DNA from: Lishizhenia tianjinensis
GTDB taxonomy: Bacteria; Bacteroidota; Bacteroidia; Flavobacteriales_D; Crocinitomicaceae
Length of the DNA: 64,000 nt
NCBI RefSeq assembly: GCF_900116425.1
Contig: NZ_FPAS01000001.1
Span: 914,767-978,766 of the forward strand
Reading direction: 5' to 3'
A program made the translations under genes and the position numbers. Positions 52,690 through 62,014 of the stretch are shown piece by piece (position 1 is the first letter of the stretch; each line of letters starts with the position of its first letter). The notes below the pieces were generated by a model. That model did no database searches and was not told where the DNA came from. It saw nothing but the letters and a program-made list of their open reading frames with translations.

Positions 52690-54765
52690 CTAGTAAGCTC
52701 CATTGTATCTTCTTAAAAACCACTCTAGGGTCAGCAAAGCAATAATGATGGCAAACAAGGTTATAAAATCTATCAAATCTTTATAGGTTGAGCTTGTGTA
52801 GGTAATTGGGGTTATGTCTCCCCTACTGTTCAACTCATGTATCAGAGCCTGTTGATCTTTTAAGCCAAAGAATTTACCATGACTATTCTCCGAAATTTGA
52901 TGTAGCAATTTATGGTTCGCCTTGGTGTCTAAGTCTTCTTTCACCACAGCATTGACTACCAATTCACCTTGTTTTATATAGTTTTTCCCGTTGAATAATG
53001 TTTGCGCCTTCCAAGCATATTGTCCGGCGGGAAGTTTACCCAAATTCAAATGATAAGCCTGGGCAGTTTTAGCGAAGTCATACACATTCTCTTCCTTCCC
53101 TTTTTTAAGCACAAACTGTATATCTGCCGTATTTATTCTTTCCAAGTTATCGTTGTAAAATTCTGCTTGTACTTGCACGTCTTCCAAAGTAGAATTCACG
53201 CGCGGTAGTTTCACCCTTAAATTAGAGGCGTCCTTCTTTAAAACTAAATATTGGGTAATTTTATCAATTAGTATATTGAAATTAGCCGTACTCTGATTAC
53301 GGGCATAATCGGCAATTTTCCATCTCCATATTCCTTCTCCTGAAATAGTCCCATACTTCACTCCATTGCTTTCATTAAAAGAAATCAAAGGCTTCTTTGT
53401 GGCTACTTTACCCAAACTCTGAAACAAAGCTATATCTGTAGCATTCGATGCCACTACGCTACCATACTTTACTTGAAGGGGTGGGAATTGAGAAAGCGTC
53501 TGGGCTAATTCATCAGAAATTACAAAGTTGCTGAAGTTTTTATTGACTGCCCCTTGAACATCATCTAATTGATTTCCTAAACGCGTACTTAAACCTATAG
53601 GCAATTTGTTTATTACATCATCGCCACTTTGCGTACCGAGTATAAATAAAACAGGTTTATTCAAGCTCAATATCTCTTTCAATTTCTCGGGTTTCAGGGT
53701 TCCTGGATCATGCAAAACAATAAGGTCGTAACTATCAAGAGCCTTGTCGACCTTTTCAATCACTTTGGCTTCTACATTCAAGTTATCATTATCCGCCAAG
53801 GCATTTTTGATGGCTCCCAAATCAGGATGGGGTGCAGCGCTCGTTAACAAAACACTGTTTCTTCCATCCATTACCTCTACATAAAAATCGTAGGAGTTAT
53901 TTTTAAGGTTGTATTCTTCTTCTACCCCTGCTAAAACTACACGGTAATGCTGGTAGCCGATCTGATCGGCATTTAAAATGAAATCTATTTTTTGACTGCT
54001 TAGCTCATCCGTAGAATAACTCACAAATTCTTGCGCAACACGTGCATCTCCTTTATAAACACTCAAGGCCACGCGTTTACCTTTTAATTTTCTGGCTTCT
54101 ACGTTAACTGAAACTTGAAATTTATTGTTGAGAAAGGCAATGTCATTGGCCAAAACCTCGCGTATTAACTGGTCGGTTTTTTCTATGGTATCGCCCACTC
54201 CTATGGTAAAAACAGGAGTCAATTTAATCTTCTCTGCACTGTAAATCGGGTTAATTCCAGCATTGAAATTACCATCTGAATAAAAAATAATTCCACCTAT
54301 GTTTCTCTGATAATACTTTTCGTGTATGCCTTCGAAGTAAGTACTTAAATCACTTTTCTGTCCATTAAAAGTAAGAGGCTGACCTTCCGCTATTTGATTC
54401 CCATAGAAGTTCAATATTTCAAAATCGCCTCCAAAATTTTCTGCTATGGCTTGTTGATAGTTTTGAATATTTTCAGCAACTATCGCACTGTCTTTATAAT
54501 TCAGCATGGATTTAGAATCATCCACGAGGGTAATTAAAATAGGCTGCTCTACCCTTTCTTCTTCAGAGGCATACATGATGCCCAATACCAATACACCTAA
54601 AAGCGACAAGGCTAAAAAGCGTAAACTCATCATCAATACAACCAGTCCTCTAGAAAGATCTGATAACCAATCTTTTCTTCTATAGTACCACAAACTCAAT
54701 AGAAAGCTTAACGCTATCCATAGGGCACCCCAAATTAAAGGAATTTCGGTAATCAGTTTTTGCAT
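52690..54765 (-). CDS. VWA-like membrane protein, unknown function
   Basis: 691 residues. Two N-terminal transmembrane helices (about 10-27 and 42-66), then a vWA-like part with ITLVDDSKSMLNYKD (a DxSxS-like metal site), IIFYSDGNFNAG and VFTIGVGD, followed by beta-rich domains and a C-terminal helix (LIDFITLFAIIIALLTLEWF). The overall plan resembles BatA-type protein at 47371-49413 but the sequences are not close. The cell role is unknown. A minus-strand box resembling TATCTTTA precedes the start. Confidence 0.82.
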   Translation of the reverse strand: MQKLITEIPLIWGALWIALSFLLSLWYYRRKDWLSDLSRGLVVLMMSLRFLALSLLGVLVLGIMYASEEERVEQPILITLVDDSKSMLNYKDSAIVAENIQNYQQAIAENFGGDFEILNFYGNQIAEGQPLTFNGQKSDLSTYFEGIHEKYYQRNIGGIIFYSDGNFNAGINPIYSAEKIKLTPVFTIGVGDTIEKTDQLIREVLANDIAFLNNKFQVSVNVEARKLKGKRVALSVYKGDARVAQEFVSYSTDELSSQKIDFILNADQIGYQHYRVVLAGVEEEYNLKNNSYDFYVEVMDGRNSVLLTSAAPHPDLGAIKNALADNDNLNVEAKVIEKVDKALDSYDLIVLHDPGTLKPEKLKEILSLNKPVLFILGTQSGDDVINKLPIGLSTRLGNQLDDVQGAVNKNFSNFVISDELAQTLSQFPPLQVKYGSVVASNATDIALFQSLGKVATKKPLISFNESNGVKYGTISGEGIWRWKIADYARNQSTANFNILIDKITQYLVLKKDASNLRVKLPRVNSTLEDVQVQAEFYNDNLERINTADIQFVLKKGKEENVYDFAKTAQAYHLNLGKLPAGQYAWKAQTLFNGKNYIKQGELVVNAVVKEDLDTKANHKLLHQISENSHGKFFGLKDQQALIHELNSRGDITPITYTSSTYKDLIDFITLFAIIIALLTLEWFLRRYNGAY

Positions 54766-54823
54766 AAGAGTAAAGATAAGTTTCCTCTCCTATTGGTCAA
54801 GTTAAAAATGGAAAAATTAAGCA

Positions 54824-54854
54824 CAAAAAAAGTCCCCAAAAACACTTGGGGACT
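54824..54854 (-). terminator. Intrinsic terminator of the dehydrogenase gene
   Basis: Stem AGTCCCCAA/TTGGGGACT with 6-base loop and seven T on the minus strand, 20 bases beyond the stop at 54874. Confidence 0.88.
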
Positions 54855-54873
54855 CCTCTAAAAATATGCAAAC

Positions 54874-56091
54874 TTACTCTTCTCCTCTAACGTAGGCTTC
54901 TAAGTAAGAAAACTTCTCTGTTAATTTCCCTTCTTTGGTGGTTTCAGAACCTCTTCCTATAATGTCGGTAGGATCTTCTTCCAACAAAGCTGGTAATATA
55001 GACTTCATCAATTCTTTTCCAAAATCTTCCGAAGCGTCTCTCGGTAATTCACAAGGTAAATTATCTACAGCCATTACAGCCACAGCATCTTCTTCCATAA
55101 AATCAACTTCCTGTTCCGTTTCTGGGTTGTATCCATAAATAGGATCTGCAATAGTTGAAGGACGAATAGTAGAAGCCACCGGACCATCTATATCACAAGA
55201 GATATCTGCTACAACACTTGTAACTACCTCTTCGTTTTTCATGTCTTCTCTTGTATACAAGAAAGGAGCACTAACGTGGTAATAATGACAAGCAATGTAC
55301 ATGTGCGCGTGCGCGAGGTATCTTGGGAAAGTACTCACATGACCGCTACCATCTTTATAAAAAGCGTTTTTATCAAACTCAGCACCATCCTCTCTAGCGT
55401 TGTACTCGTCAACGTTTAATTGCGTAAATACAGGCTCTGTAAATTCTTGGTTTAAAAATTCTTCAGAAGTCACCTCTTTAATAGGTAACAAGGCCAAAAT
55501 TTCTCTGGCACCATACCCAACTCTTCCATAACCTGTTAAAACGATCTTCATATTATTGGGCAAACTTACCTTGCTCAATTGACCTTCCATTTCTGCTCTA
55601 TCAAAGCACTGGTGGGCAGGTTTTAAATCGTACAGTTTATGTTTGAGTCCAAAGGTTCTAAACCCGTTGTATGCACCTACTATCCCTGCATATCTACCAA
55701 ATCCTATCAAACGCAAATTGTTTTCGTCTGTAAGCACTTCGTAATCTGTCAATTGTATCTTCTTCTCTATGATAGCATTTAACAAAGCACGGTTGTAGGG
55801 TTGTTTTTTGTAGGTATGTGAAAAGAAGAAAAAGTGTTTGTTAGGAATCAAATCTTCTTTGTTCACTTCTTTCACGCCAAAAATCACGTCACAATCTGAT
55901 AAATCTTCTTGTAATTTAATTCCAAGCTTTGTATAGTCTTCATCTTTAAAAGCCCTAATTGAACTGGGTTGAACAACAACTTCTACGTTTTCAAAACGCT
56001 CCATTACCTCAACACATTTCTCTGGGGTTAAAGCCACTCTTTTGTCTGGCGGAACTTTTCCCTCTCTTAGGACTCCTATTTTTGTTACCAT
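54874..56091 (-). CDS. Saccharopine/alanine dehydrogenase-like NAD(P)-binding oxidoreductase
   Basis: 405 residues. The N-terminal domain MVTKIGVLREGKVPPDKRVA with ALTPEKC and the Rossmann GYGRVGYGAREI match the AlaDH/PNT and lysine-forming saccharopine dehydrogenase superfamily. VADISCDIDGPVASTIRPST is the typical conserved C-terminal segment in the saccharopine dehydrogenase (Lys1) branch. A role in lysine breakdown is therefore likely but not certain. Single gene; a TATTTTTA-like minus-strand box ends about five bases before the start. Confidence 0.85.
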   Translation of the reverse strand: MVTKIGVLREGKVPPDKRVALTPEKCVEVMERFENVEVVVQPSSIRAFKDEDYTKLGIKLQEDLSDCDVIFGVKEVNKEDLIPNKHFFFFSHTYKKQPYNRALLNAIIEKKIQLTDYEVLTDENNLRLIGFGRYAGIVGAYNGFRTFGLKHKLYDLKPAHQCFDRAEMEGQLSKVSLPNNMKIVLTGYGRVGYGAREILALLPIKEVTSEEFLNQEFTEPVFTQLNVDEYNAREDGAEFDKNAFYKDGSGHVSTFPRYLAHAHMYIACHYYHVSAPFLYTREDMKNEEVVTSVVADISCDIDGPVASTIRPSTIADPIYGYNPETEQEVDFMEEDAVAVMAVDNLPCELPRDASEDFGKELMKSILPALLEEDPTDIIGRGSETTKEGKLTEKFSYLEAYVRGEE

Positions 56092-56199
56092 ACTCTAAAA
56101 ATAATTTTCACAAAAATAAAAAGATGATCCGAATAAATAAGGCTGTGCGGCAATTTATCCCTTAGGCATGGGGAACTAATTCATATTCGTTGAATTCTG

Positions 56200-58605
56200 T
56201 TAAAAGTCAAATCCTTCACCACCCGATGAAGGCATATCTTTTCCTTTTGACATTTCAAGCTTACCAAACTTGTACGACACATTAAACAAGAGCCTTCTAC
56301 TCTGCCATTTAAACTCAGAATATTGCTGCACATCGGGTTGATCTATCCAAATGACAAAACCTTTGTTATTGAAAACATCTTGCAATTGAATTCCTAGTGT
56401 CAATTTCTTATCAAAAAACCTGCGGTTCAAAGCGAGGTCTATCCCCCTTTTTGGTTGTATATAACCTTGCGCTGTAATTCTTTTAGCAACATAAGAAGTT
56501 GTTACTTGCAGGGTTGTAGTATTCTTAAACAAATCAAAAGTTGAATTCAACTTCACATTCCAACTAAAACCAGCATTATTGGTAACATTCTGAACAGAAT
56601 TGTCTTTGTATTGCGTTCCGTAGGCATTGAAAGAAATAATGTTTTTCCAAATTTTAAAGGGCTTGTAAACACCAACCAATTCTAAACCATAGTTGTAATT
56701 TTCACTCAAGTTGACAAAGCGTACCGCACTGGTTCCATCGTCGTAGAACTCTTTAATACGTTGAATAACATCTGTAGTATGTCTAAAATAAGCCGTTGAA
56801 GAAAAATTCAATTTCTTCCAATCTTTCAACACCCCCAACTCATAAGAATTAATGTATTCAGGATTTAAAGCAGGGTTTCCAACACGTAGATTCAAGGGAT
56901 CTGAATAACTCGGGAAAGGATTTAAATTTCTCGAATTCGGTCTGTTTATTCTTCTAGAATAAGAAGCTGTTACCTCGTAGTTTTTCTTCAACTTATAACT
57001 AACATGTGCCGAAGGGAAGAAAGAAAAATAGTCGTTTTGGAAATTCTCATTGGTCGTTAGCAAACGAGGATTTATCAAGGCTTGCTCTAAACGCAGACCT
57101 ACTTGATAGCCCAATTTTTCGAGCTGCTGACCGTAAATACCATAAGCCGCAAACACATTTTGATTAACGATGAATTGATTATTGATATTGGTGTCTGGCA
57201 TAAACATCATAGAAAGCGTATCTAAACTTTCTGAATACGCAGTTTGATCATTCGAATTTAAAATGAACTTAGAACCGTACTCTAATTTTTTCTTCTTTTT
57301 CAAATTACGGGTAACATCTAAAGCCAAGGTTGTTAATCCGTTGCTACTTAAATTCTCTATGTTTTGATAGGCTGTTGCCCCATAGGCTTCATCCATATCT
57401 GTGTAATACTGTTGGATGTATTCTCCTGAATTTTCACTTTGTCCCCAAGATTGATTCGCTGCAATTTTCAAATCCCCAGCGTCTTCTTTAAACTTGTAAA
57501 TGTAATTCATGGAAAGGTCTAAACTACTTCTGTTTCGCGGATCATAGGCCTCGCGGTTCCAGTAATATTCAAGGTCGTCGTTGAAATATTGATAATTGAA
57601 CTGATTTCCATACCTATCTCTTTCTCCCATATTTCCTGTGGCAGAAAAACTCAAGGTTTGTTGCGCATTTAGGGTATAATCTACCCCAAACCTAGCAGTG
57701 TGGTTCACGTTTAAATCTGTTCCTTGCCTTTCTTGGAGGAGGTAAGAATTTGTGTCTCCCATGTCTCTAAACCACTCACTAAAGTGATTTCTATATCCTT
57801 GGTAATGACGTAGTCCGTAAGAGGCAAAAACATTGAACTTCTCTGTTCTGGCATTCACACTTACATTCAAATTGTATTGATTTCCCGTTCCAGCCGTTGC
57901 ATTCACCGTACCGTTCATACCGCGTAATTTGTTCTTTTTCAAGACTAAATTGATGATACCCGCTGTTCCATCAGGATCATATTTTGCAGATGGGTTGGTA
58001 ACGATCTCCACTCGTTCTATAGAACTTGCAGGTAAGGAAGATAAATTATCAGCCGTTAAATTACTGGGCAAACCATCGATTAATATGGTTACGTTTTGAT
58101 TACCTCTCAAAGAAATATTTCCATCTTGATCTACCTCTATGGAAGGAACATTGTTTAACATCTCTGTAACCGTTCCTGCTTGGGTAGATAAATCTTGAGA
58201 AGGATCGTACACCTTTTTGTCTATGCTTGTTTCAAGGACTTTTGCTTCATAAACAATATCAACCCCTTCTTTTAAAACATAGTCTGATTTCGTAAGTACA
58301 ACTGCTCCTAAACTCAATTTTTTCGAGCTTAATTGAATTGCTTGATACTTTAATTCGTAGTCGAAGGCTGTAAACTGAAGCAAGTAGTTCCCCGATGATA
58401 GTCCACTCAACAAAAAGTTACCCGTGGCATTGGTATAAGCTCCTTTAACAACAGCTGAGTCTGAGGGTTGCAAAACAACAACCTTTACAAATTCTATGGG
58501 TTTCTGGGTAGTTGAATCAATTACACTACCACTGATTTCTACCTTGGCTTGTGATAATCCAACAAGTGTACATAAGAGCAATACACTCGTAAAAAATAAT
58601 CTCAT
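56200..58605 (-). CDS. Outer-membrane beta-barrel protein with N-terminal CRD and TonB-plug-like domain
   Basis: 801 residues: signal peptide (LLLCTLVGLSQA), carboxypeptidase-like domain (VEISGSVIDSTTQKPIEF), plug with VTEMLNNVPSIEVDQDGNIS, NVTILIDGLPSNLTADNLSS and DPDGTAGIINLVLKK, then a large barrel of the OMP_b-brl_3 type. Known relatives act as substrate transporters or surface receptors; the ligand is unknown. It starts 15 bases after the OsmC gene stop, so it is the third gene of a MarR-OsmC-barrel operon. Confidence 0.9.
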   Translation of the reverse strand: MRLFFTSVLLLCTLVGLSQAKVEISGSVIDSTTQKPIEFVKVVVLQPSDSAVVKGAYTNATGNFLLSGLSSGNYLLQFTAFDYELKYQAIQLSSKKLSLGAVVLTKSDYVLKEGVDIVYEAKVLETSIDKKVYDPSQDLSTQAGTVTEMLNNVPSIEVDQDGNISLRGNQNVTILIDGLPSNLTADNLSSLPASSIERVEIVTNPSAKYDPDGTAGIINLVLKKNKLRGMNGTVNATAGTGNQYNLNVSVNARTEKFNVFASYGLRHYQGYRNHFSEWFRDMGDTNSYLLQERQGTDLNVNHTARFGVDYTLNAQQTLSFSATGNMGERDRYGNQFNYQYFNDDLEYYWNREAYDPRNRSSLDLSMNYIYKFKEDAGDLKIAANQSWGQSENSGEYIQQYYTDMDEAYGATAYQNIENLSSNGLTTLALDVTRNLKKKKKLEYGSKFILNSNDQTAYSESLDTLSMMFMPDTNINNQFIVNQNVFAAYGIYGQQLEKLGYQVGLRLEQALINPRLLTTNENFQNDYFSFFPSAHVSYKLKKNYEVTASYSRRINRPNSRNLNPFPSYSDPLNLRVGNPALNPEYINSYELGVLKDWKKLNFSSTAYFRHTTDVIQRIKEFYDDGTSAVRFVNLSENYNYGLELVGVYKPFKIWKNIISFNAYGTQYKDNSVQNVTNNAGFSWNVKLNSTFDLFKNTTTLQVTTSYVAKRITAQGYIQPKRGIDLALNRRFFDKKLTLGIQLQDVFNNKGFVIWIDQPDVQQYSEFKWQSRRLLFNVSYKFGKLEMSKGKDMPSSGGEGFDF

Positions 58606-58620
58606 ATTAACTTTGGGGTT

Positions 58621-59007
58621 TTATTGGTCTACAAAGGTAACGCCTTGTTTCATGTACTGACCAACCGGACACAATTCAGCAATTTCCTTAAGTTTCTTTA
58701 TTTTCTCTTCCTCGAGCTCAGCTATAATATTGATGCGTTGATACATCACATAATCTCTTCCATATTGTGGAGAGAACTCCAAATGTATTTCAACGTCTTC
58801 TACTTCCCATCCCTTTCGCTTGGCGTACAACATAACGGTCATAACTTTACAACTTGCTACAGAAGCCATAAACATTTCCTTGGGTGAAGCATAAGCACTA
58901 TTTCCACCATCTTTTTCGGTTGCATCAGCCAATAAGAAATTATCGCGTGCGTTGATGCGAACCACCATGTTTTCCTCTACCGAGGCATTCACTTCCATTT
59001 TGGGCAT
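58621..59007 (-). CDS. OsmC/Ohr family protein
   Basis: 128 residues. Two catalytic-type cysteines are present: Cys53 in ASVASCKVMT and Cys113 in AELCPVGQY, the pair that reduces organic hydroperoxides in Ohr/OsmC. The fold signature YASPKEMFMASVASC is typical. It is flanked by a MarR regulator upstream (19 bases) and the barrel protein downstream (15 bases), indicating an oxidative-stress or detoxification operon. Confidence 0.92.
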   Translation of the reverse strand: MPKMEVNASVEENMVVRINARDNFLLADATEKDGGNSAYASPKEMFMASVASCKVMTVMLYAKRKGWEVEDVEIHLEFSPQYGRDYVMYQRINIIAELEEEKIKKLKEIAELCPVGQYMKQGVTFVDQ

Positions 59008-59026
59008 AGTAGTAGACTAATATTAT

Positions 59027-59479
59027 TTACTGTACGTCGCAGCCTCTAAGTTTATCTAGCAGTATACTTAACGTTTCGGCTTCCTGATCTGTTAAGTTTT
59101 TCTCGTGGTTAATTTTAGACAGAATAACATCTATTTCTGCCAATACATCTAATCCTGCCTGTGTAATCTGTAAAAACACAACGCGTCTGTCGTGCTCACA
59201 TCTTCTTCGGGCAATGTATTCCTTCTCAACCAACTTATCAAACAAACGTGTGGTATTAGGAGATTTTTCTATCATCCTTTCCTTCACCAACTTAACATTG
59301 ATCTCTTCCCCTGCTCCTCTTAGTATACGCATTACATTAAATTGCGGCAACGACAAACCAAAATCAGACAGCTTACAATTGTATTGAGCTGCTAACCAAT
59401 TGGCTGTGTACTTTATATTAATTACTGCCTTATGCGTAGAATTCTTGAACCTAGAATTCACTAACTCTTCTATTTTCAT
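59027..59479 (-). CDS. MarR-family transcriptional regulator
   Basis: 150 residues of winged-helix DNA-binding protein: LSLPQFNVMRIL, recognition region KSPNTTRLFDKLVEKEYIARRR, and wing CEHDRRVVFLQITQAG. Cys35 in AAQYNCKLSDF could be a redox switch as in OhrR, though its position differs. The start is preceded by a 14-bp palindrome overlapping the promoter, so autorepression is likely, with control of the downstream OsmC and barrel genes. Confidence 0.92.
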   Translation of the reverse strand: MKIEELVNSRFKNSTHKAVINIKYTANWLAAQYNCKLSDFGLSLPQFNVMRILRGAGEEINVKLVKERMIEKSPNTTRLFDKLVEKEYIARRRCEHDRRVVFLQITQAGLDVLAEIDVILSKINHEKNLTDQEAETLSILLDKLRGCDVQ

Positions 59480-59483
59480 ATTG

Positions 59484-59507
59484 CAAATGTATAATTACCT
59501 AGGTAAT
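59484..59507 (-). promoter_or_regulatory. Promoter box and palindromic operator of the MarR-OsmC-barrel operon
   Basis: On the minus strand the -7 box TACATTTG (59484-59491) ends four bases before the MarR ATG. Immediately upstream, ATTACCTAGGTAAT (59494-59507) is a perfect 14-bp palindrome within the promoter spacer, the right place for a dimeric MarR repressor. Confidence 0.65.
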
Positions 59508-59625
59508 ATTTACGAATTGTTAAGTGAAAATTCACAAAAAGTAACCTTTACTACTAAAATTTGAAGATTTTAAAAGCCCTTTTGGCCGATTATCCCTTGG
59601 CTTAATTTCTCAATCAATTAAATCT

Positions 59626-59633
59626 TACATTTG
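59626..59633 (+). promoter_or_regulatory. Candidate -7 box (TACATTTG) of the two-component operon
   Basis: Exact TAnnTTTG match ending four bases before the histidine kinase ATG; again near-leaderless. Confidence 0.45.
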
Positions 59634-59637
59634 TTTT

Positions 59638-60672
59638 ATGTTCAAAGCGAGTGGTCTATATTGGGTATTTCAACTTTTAGGATGGGGTGCATTTGGCATC
59701 ATCTTAATGATCATCATCTATACCTCTGAAACGGAAGGTTTGGATACTGAAAATATATTGTATGTTTCTACCATGGTGATCTTATTTATTGTGATGAGTC
59801 ACCTACTGCGTACCATCTTTATAAAATTCAATTGGTTAAACCTAAAGTTCCTCCCTTTGTTGGCCCGCGTAATGCCCACTTGTATACTTATTTCTTATTT
59901 GTTTTTGTTGAGCATTACCCTTTTCGAATTCATGATGCTGGGAGAAATGGATGATAGCATTGAGTTTCTTGACTTCAGTATTAAAGCGGTAGTCTACTCT
60001 ATTTTCTTCATGTCTTGGTCTACCTTTTACATTACGTACCATTTGGTGAACAAATCAAGGGTACAAGAATTAGAAAATTTAAAACTAAATGCCAGTCAAA
60101 CAGAAATTGAACTCAAGAACTTACGAGAACAACTCAATCCTCATTTTTTGTTCAATTCATTAAACAGCATACGTGCCTTAATTGATTTAGAACCTTCCAC
60201 GGCTAAAACGAGTGTCACCACCCTTTCTAACCTATTGCGTAATTCGCTACAAATGGGTAAGAAAAGTAATGTTACTTTGAGCGAAGAACTTGATTTATGC
60301 AAACGCTATTTAGAGCTAGAAGGAATTCGCTTTGAAGAAAGATTACGTGTAATTTGGAATGTAAATGCACCTATGGACATCGTCATTCCTCCTTTCATTA
60401 TTCAAACGCAAGTGGAGAATGCCATTAAACATGGTATTAGTAAAAGTATAGATGGTGGTGATGTATTTGTGGGAATTAATTACACCCAAGAAAACCTAAA
60501 TATAAAGGTTGAGAATACAGGAAGAATAAAAAATGGCGGTCGACAAGGAATTGGAATAGAAAATACCAAAAGACGCCTCTTTTTGCATTACAAACAAAAC
60601 GCTAGTTTTAACCTAACTGAAGAGAACGACAGGGTGCGTGCAGAAATCAATATTAACTTTTCAAACACATAA
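59638..60672 (+). CDS. LytS-type sensor histidine kinase
   Basis: 344 residues: four N-terminal transmembrane helices (first ~140 residues), a short coiled coil and a HisKA_3-less LytS domain with LREQLNPHFLFNSLNSIRAL (phospho-accepting His169), then the N-box region PPFIIQTQVENAIKHGIS and GRQGIGIENTKRRL. No large extracellular sensor domain exists, so the membrane part itself must sense. The response regulator starts two bases after the stop. Confidence 0.93.
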   Translation: MFKASGLYWVFQLLGWGAFGIILMIIIYTSETEGLDTENILYVSTMVILFIVMSHLLRTIFIKFNWLNLKFLPLLARVMPTCILISYLFLLSITLFEFMMLGEMDDSIEFLDFSIKAVVYSIFFMSWSTFYITYHLVNKSRVQELENLKLNASQTEIELKNLREQLNPHFLFNSLNSIRALIDLEPSTAKTSVTTLSNLLRNSLQMGKKSNVTLSEELDLCKRYLELEGIRFEERLRVIWNVNAPMDIVIPPFIIQTQVENAIKHGISKSIDGGDVFVGINYTQENLNIKVENTGRIKNGGRQGIGIENTKRRLFLHYKQNASFNLTEENDRVRAEININFSNT

Positions 60673-60673
60673 T

Positions 60674-61405
60674 ATGAAAGCAATTATTATAGACGATGAA
60701 CGTCTGGCGAGAGCTGAAATGCAAAACCTACTTGCAGAATACAAAGACTTAAAGGTAGTTGCTGAGGCCAAAAACGCGGAAGAAGGCATCATGCTTATTA
60801 AAGAACATAAACCAGATGTTATTTTTTGTGATGTTCAAATGCCGGGTATGAATGGGTTTGAAATGGTGAAGAAATTAGAAGAAATTCCTAAGGTTGTATT
60901 TGTTACAGCCTTTGATGAACACGCTATTAAAGCCTTTGAGGTAAATGCCTTGGATTACCTGCTAAAGCCTGTAGATCCTGACCGTTTAAATGAAACTATA
61001 GAGAAGCTTTTAAAAGAGGAAGATGATTATTCGAGTACCAATAACCTTGCTTTTCGCAAGGAACGCGTATTGGATGCCACAGACAAAGTCTTCTTGAAAG
61101 ATGGTGAAAAGTGTTTCTATGTTAGTTTGGCCGACATACGTTATTTTGAGAGTAAAGGGAATTATGTAAAAGTTTACTTCGGAAAACACAAACCCATGAT
61201 TTTGCGCTCTTTAAATAGCTTAGAAGACAGGTTAAATCCCGAACAATTCTTTAGGGCAAATAGAAAATTTATTGTGAATTTGAATTACATCACCCACATA
61301 GAAAACTGGTTCAATGGTGGTTTACAAATCACCCTAGAAGAGGACGAGAAAATAGAGATTTCGAGAAGACAAGCCATCAAGTTTAAAGATGTGATGTCAC
61401 TCTAA
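60674..61405 (+). CDS. LytTR-family response regulator
   Basis: About 243 residues from ATG 60674, two bases after the kinase stop (an in-frame ATG at 60638 overlaps the kinase). Receiver domain: acidic pair D7/D8 in IIIDDERLARAE, phosphoacceptor D53 in VIFCDVQMPGMNG, Lys98 in YLLKPV. C-terminal LytTR DNA-binding domain with KVFLKDGEKCFYVSLADI, YFESKGNYVKVYF, MILRSLNSLEDRL, and FRANRKFIVNLNYI. LytTR dimers bind direct repeats spaced about 21 bp. Confidence 0.95.
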   Translation: MKAIIIDDERLARAEMQNLLAEYKDLKVVAEAKNAEEGIMLIKEHKPDVIFCDVQMPGMNGFEMVKKLEEIPKVVFVTAFDEHAIKAFEVNALDYLLKPVDPDRLNETIEKLLKEEDDYSSTNNLAFRKERVLDATDKVFLKDGEKCFYVSLADIRYFESKGNYVKVYFGKHKPMILRSLNSLEDRLNPEQFFRANRKFIVNLNYITHIENWFNGGLQITLEEDEKIEISRRQAIKFKDVMSL

Positions 61406-61443
61406 AAAACAAAACTCAGGAAGGCTATTCGGCTTTCCTGAGT
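61404..61443 (-). terminator. Intrinsic terminator of the SnoaL-like gene
   Basis: Imperfect stem ACTCAGGAA/TTCCTGAGT with a T-rich run on the minus strand, overlapping the end of the gene. Confidence 0.6.
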
Positions 61444-61886
61444 GCTATAAACTCTTTGATTTTTTCATTCTCAATAAGTACAGTTAGATTATAATAACTG
61501 AGTTTCCACTCCCCTTCTATTTTTTGCATCACTCCGCTACCTCTGCAGTCTTCCATCCACGTATCTAAATCTTCATCAAACCATACTATACCCGATGTGG
61601 TATCTCCGTACCATTGACGATTACTGGCTGTAAAATCCCAGGCTTTTCCTTTATCGAAGTAAGGTTTAGAAAATGCTGCAAACGCTGCTTTATCCCATTT
61701 TTCTCCCGGAGCTGTACCCAAAAAATTAAAGTCGGCATGCATGGCCCCGAAATACTTCTCAAAATTGGCATCTGTAGCCGCTTTGTGCCACTCATCCATA
61801 AAGTCATCCAATTGAGGATATACGTTTTTTTCCTTTTGAGTATAGGCCAATAGTCCTATCACTCCTAGTAATAAAAGCTTTTTCAT
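61425..61886 (-). CDS. SnoaL/NTF2-like exported protein
   Basis: About 153 residues from the ATG at 61886 (ATG 61895 adds three). The signal peptide reads MKKLLLLGVIGLLAYTQKEK: it looks like a lipoprotein signal but the expected Cys is Tyr. The domain has FMDEWHKAATDANFEKYFGAMH, a Trp-rich middle (WFDEDLDTWMEDC) and IEGEWKLSYYNLTVLI, matching SnoaL-like/DUF4440 fold proteins, whose functions are diverse. Converges with the two-component operon. Confidence 0.75.
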   Translation of the reverse strand: MKKLLLLGVIGLLAYTQKEKNVYPQLDDFMDEWHKAATDANFEKYFGAMHADFNFLGTAPGEKWDKAAFAAFSKPYFDKGKAWDFTASNRQWYGDTTSGIVWFDEDLDTWMEDCRGSGVMQKIEGEWKLSYYNLTVLIENEKIKEFIALRKAE

Positions 61887-62014
61887 AGTCCGCATTTTGT
61901 TAAAAACTTAAATATATAGACGATTTATCAACAACACGAACCTATCATCATAATTGGATTTGATTTGTGCCTTTTAATTCGTTTTTTTGCCTCCTTACAA
62001 ATGTAAAACTTACA

